A stretch of DNA of 7,041 nucleotides from CAZIRO01 sp964541595 (lineage in GTDB: Bacteria > Acidobacteriota > HRBIN11), in the NCBI GenBank assembly GCA_964541595.1, contig CAZIRO010000147.1, forward strand, positions 1 through 7,041, written 5' to 3'. Positions within the stretch are counted from its first letter, which is position 1. The number at the start of each line of letters is the position of its first letter. The notes under the pieces are model-generated. The model saw only the letters and a program-made list of their open reading frames with translations. It had not been told where the DNA came from and searched no databases. Below, piece after piece: positions 6,621 through 7,041 of the stretch. A program made the position numbers and the translations under genes.

Positions 6621-7041
6621 ATGAGTCGGGATGCATTCATCGTCGCCGGCGTGCGCACGCCCATCGGAAAAGCACCGAAGGGTTTGCTTCGGTATGTGCG
6701 TCCGGATGATTTACTTGCACTGGCCATCGAGGCACTACTTCAGCGGGTTCCCGAGTTCGATCGAATGTTGATCGACGATGTGATCATCGGATGTGCCACG
6801 CCAGAAGCTGAACAGGGGCTCAACGTCGCTCGCATCGCCGCCCTCCGTGCCGGTCTGCCAGTGGATGTGCCGGCATTCACGTTGAACCGGTTCTGTGCTT
6901 CCGGACTGGAGGCCATCGCAGTTGCCGCGCAACGCGTCATGCTGGGGAACGCGGATCTGGTCATTGCCGGAGGTGTGGAGTCCATGAGCCGGATTCCGAT
7001 GGGCGGATGGCATCCGGCGCCGAATCCCACACTGATGGTAC
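6621..7041 (+). CDS. fadA: Acetyl-CoA C-acyltransferase (thiolase), 3' partial
   Basis: Thiolases of this type cleave 3-ketoacyl-CoA with CoA to release acetyl-CoA, the last step of each beta-oxidation turn; some work in the reverse, condensing direction. The first 140 residues are present. They show the N-terminal signature VAGVRTPIGK (8-17), GCATPEAEQGLNVARI starting at 57, the nucleophile C92 in NRFCASGLEAIA, and AGGVESMSRIPMGG around 116-129. PEAEQGLN and GGVESMS...PMGG look more like the FadA beta-oxidation branch than the short-chain acetoacetyl-CoA thiolases, but that assignment is by eye. The C-terminal half, which should carry the catalytic His and the second Cys, lies beyond the window. 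The start is set by GGAGG at 6611. The gene diverges from acnA, and a partner such as a 3-hydroxyacyl-CoA dehydrogenase may follow downstream. Confidence 0.93.
   Translation, partial: MSRDAFIVAGVRTPIGKAPKGLLRYVRPDDLLALAIEALLQRVPEFDRMLIDDVIIGCATPEAEQGLNVARIAALRAGLPVDVPAFTLNRFCASGLEAIAVAAQRVMLGNADLVIAGGVESMSRIPMGGWHPAPNPTLMV

Noticed and set aside
6386..6709. A + strand open frame crossing the tandem repeat into the thiolase gene
   Set aside because: It has no Shine-Dalgarno site, much of its product is the translated heptamer array, and it overlaps the well-supported thiolase start out of frame.

Overview
The window is about 7 kb of bacterial chromosome with moderately high GC. It has two parts that face each other tail to tail. 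The taxon cannot be named from this sequence. Shine-Dalgarno sites of the form GGAGG before the two metabolic genes, an oxidative-metabolism aconitase and a beta-oxidation thiolase point to an ordinary, probably aerobic or facultative, bacterium. I see no phage, transposase, tRNA, rRNA or CRISPR in the window.

Positions 2-3459 (+ strand) carry three tightly packed genes that look like the end of a surface-polysaccharide operon. The first is a SAM-dependent methyltransferase behind an N-terminal coiled coil, cut by the left edge. The second is a GT4-type glycosyltransferase with all of its signature residues. The third is a GT-B-like protein whose equivalent signature residues are replaced. 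Genes 1 and 2 are separated by 36 bp, and genes 2 and 3 overlap by 4 bp. Together they suggest assembly and methyl decoration or capping of a glycan. The sugar and acceptor cannot be read from the sequence.

Positions 3460-3551 are a short convergent spacer with a perfect 7-bp hairpin but no T tract. Positions 3552-6293 (- strand) hold a complete aconitate hydratase of the AcnA type, with all three Fe-S cysteines.

Positions 6294-6620 form a 327-bp divergent intergenic region between acnA and a thiolase gene (fadA-like, + strand, cut by the right edge). Besides ribosome-binding sites and candidate promoters, it holds a seven-unit 7-bp tandem repeat (consensus RGGTGTC) enclosed by an 18-bp inverted repeat with one mismatch. 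This is the least explained stretch of DNA in the window. The divergent pair links fatty-acid breakdown to acetyl-CoA with the TCA or glyoxylate cycle.

I do not see a convincing new multi-gene system. The points most worth following are the degenerate glycosyltransferase-like protein, the coiled-coil methyltransferase beside it, and the small repeat structure between acnA and the thiolase gene.
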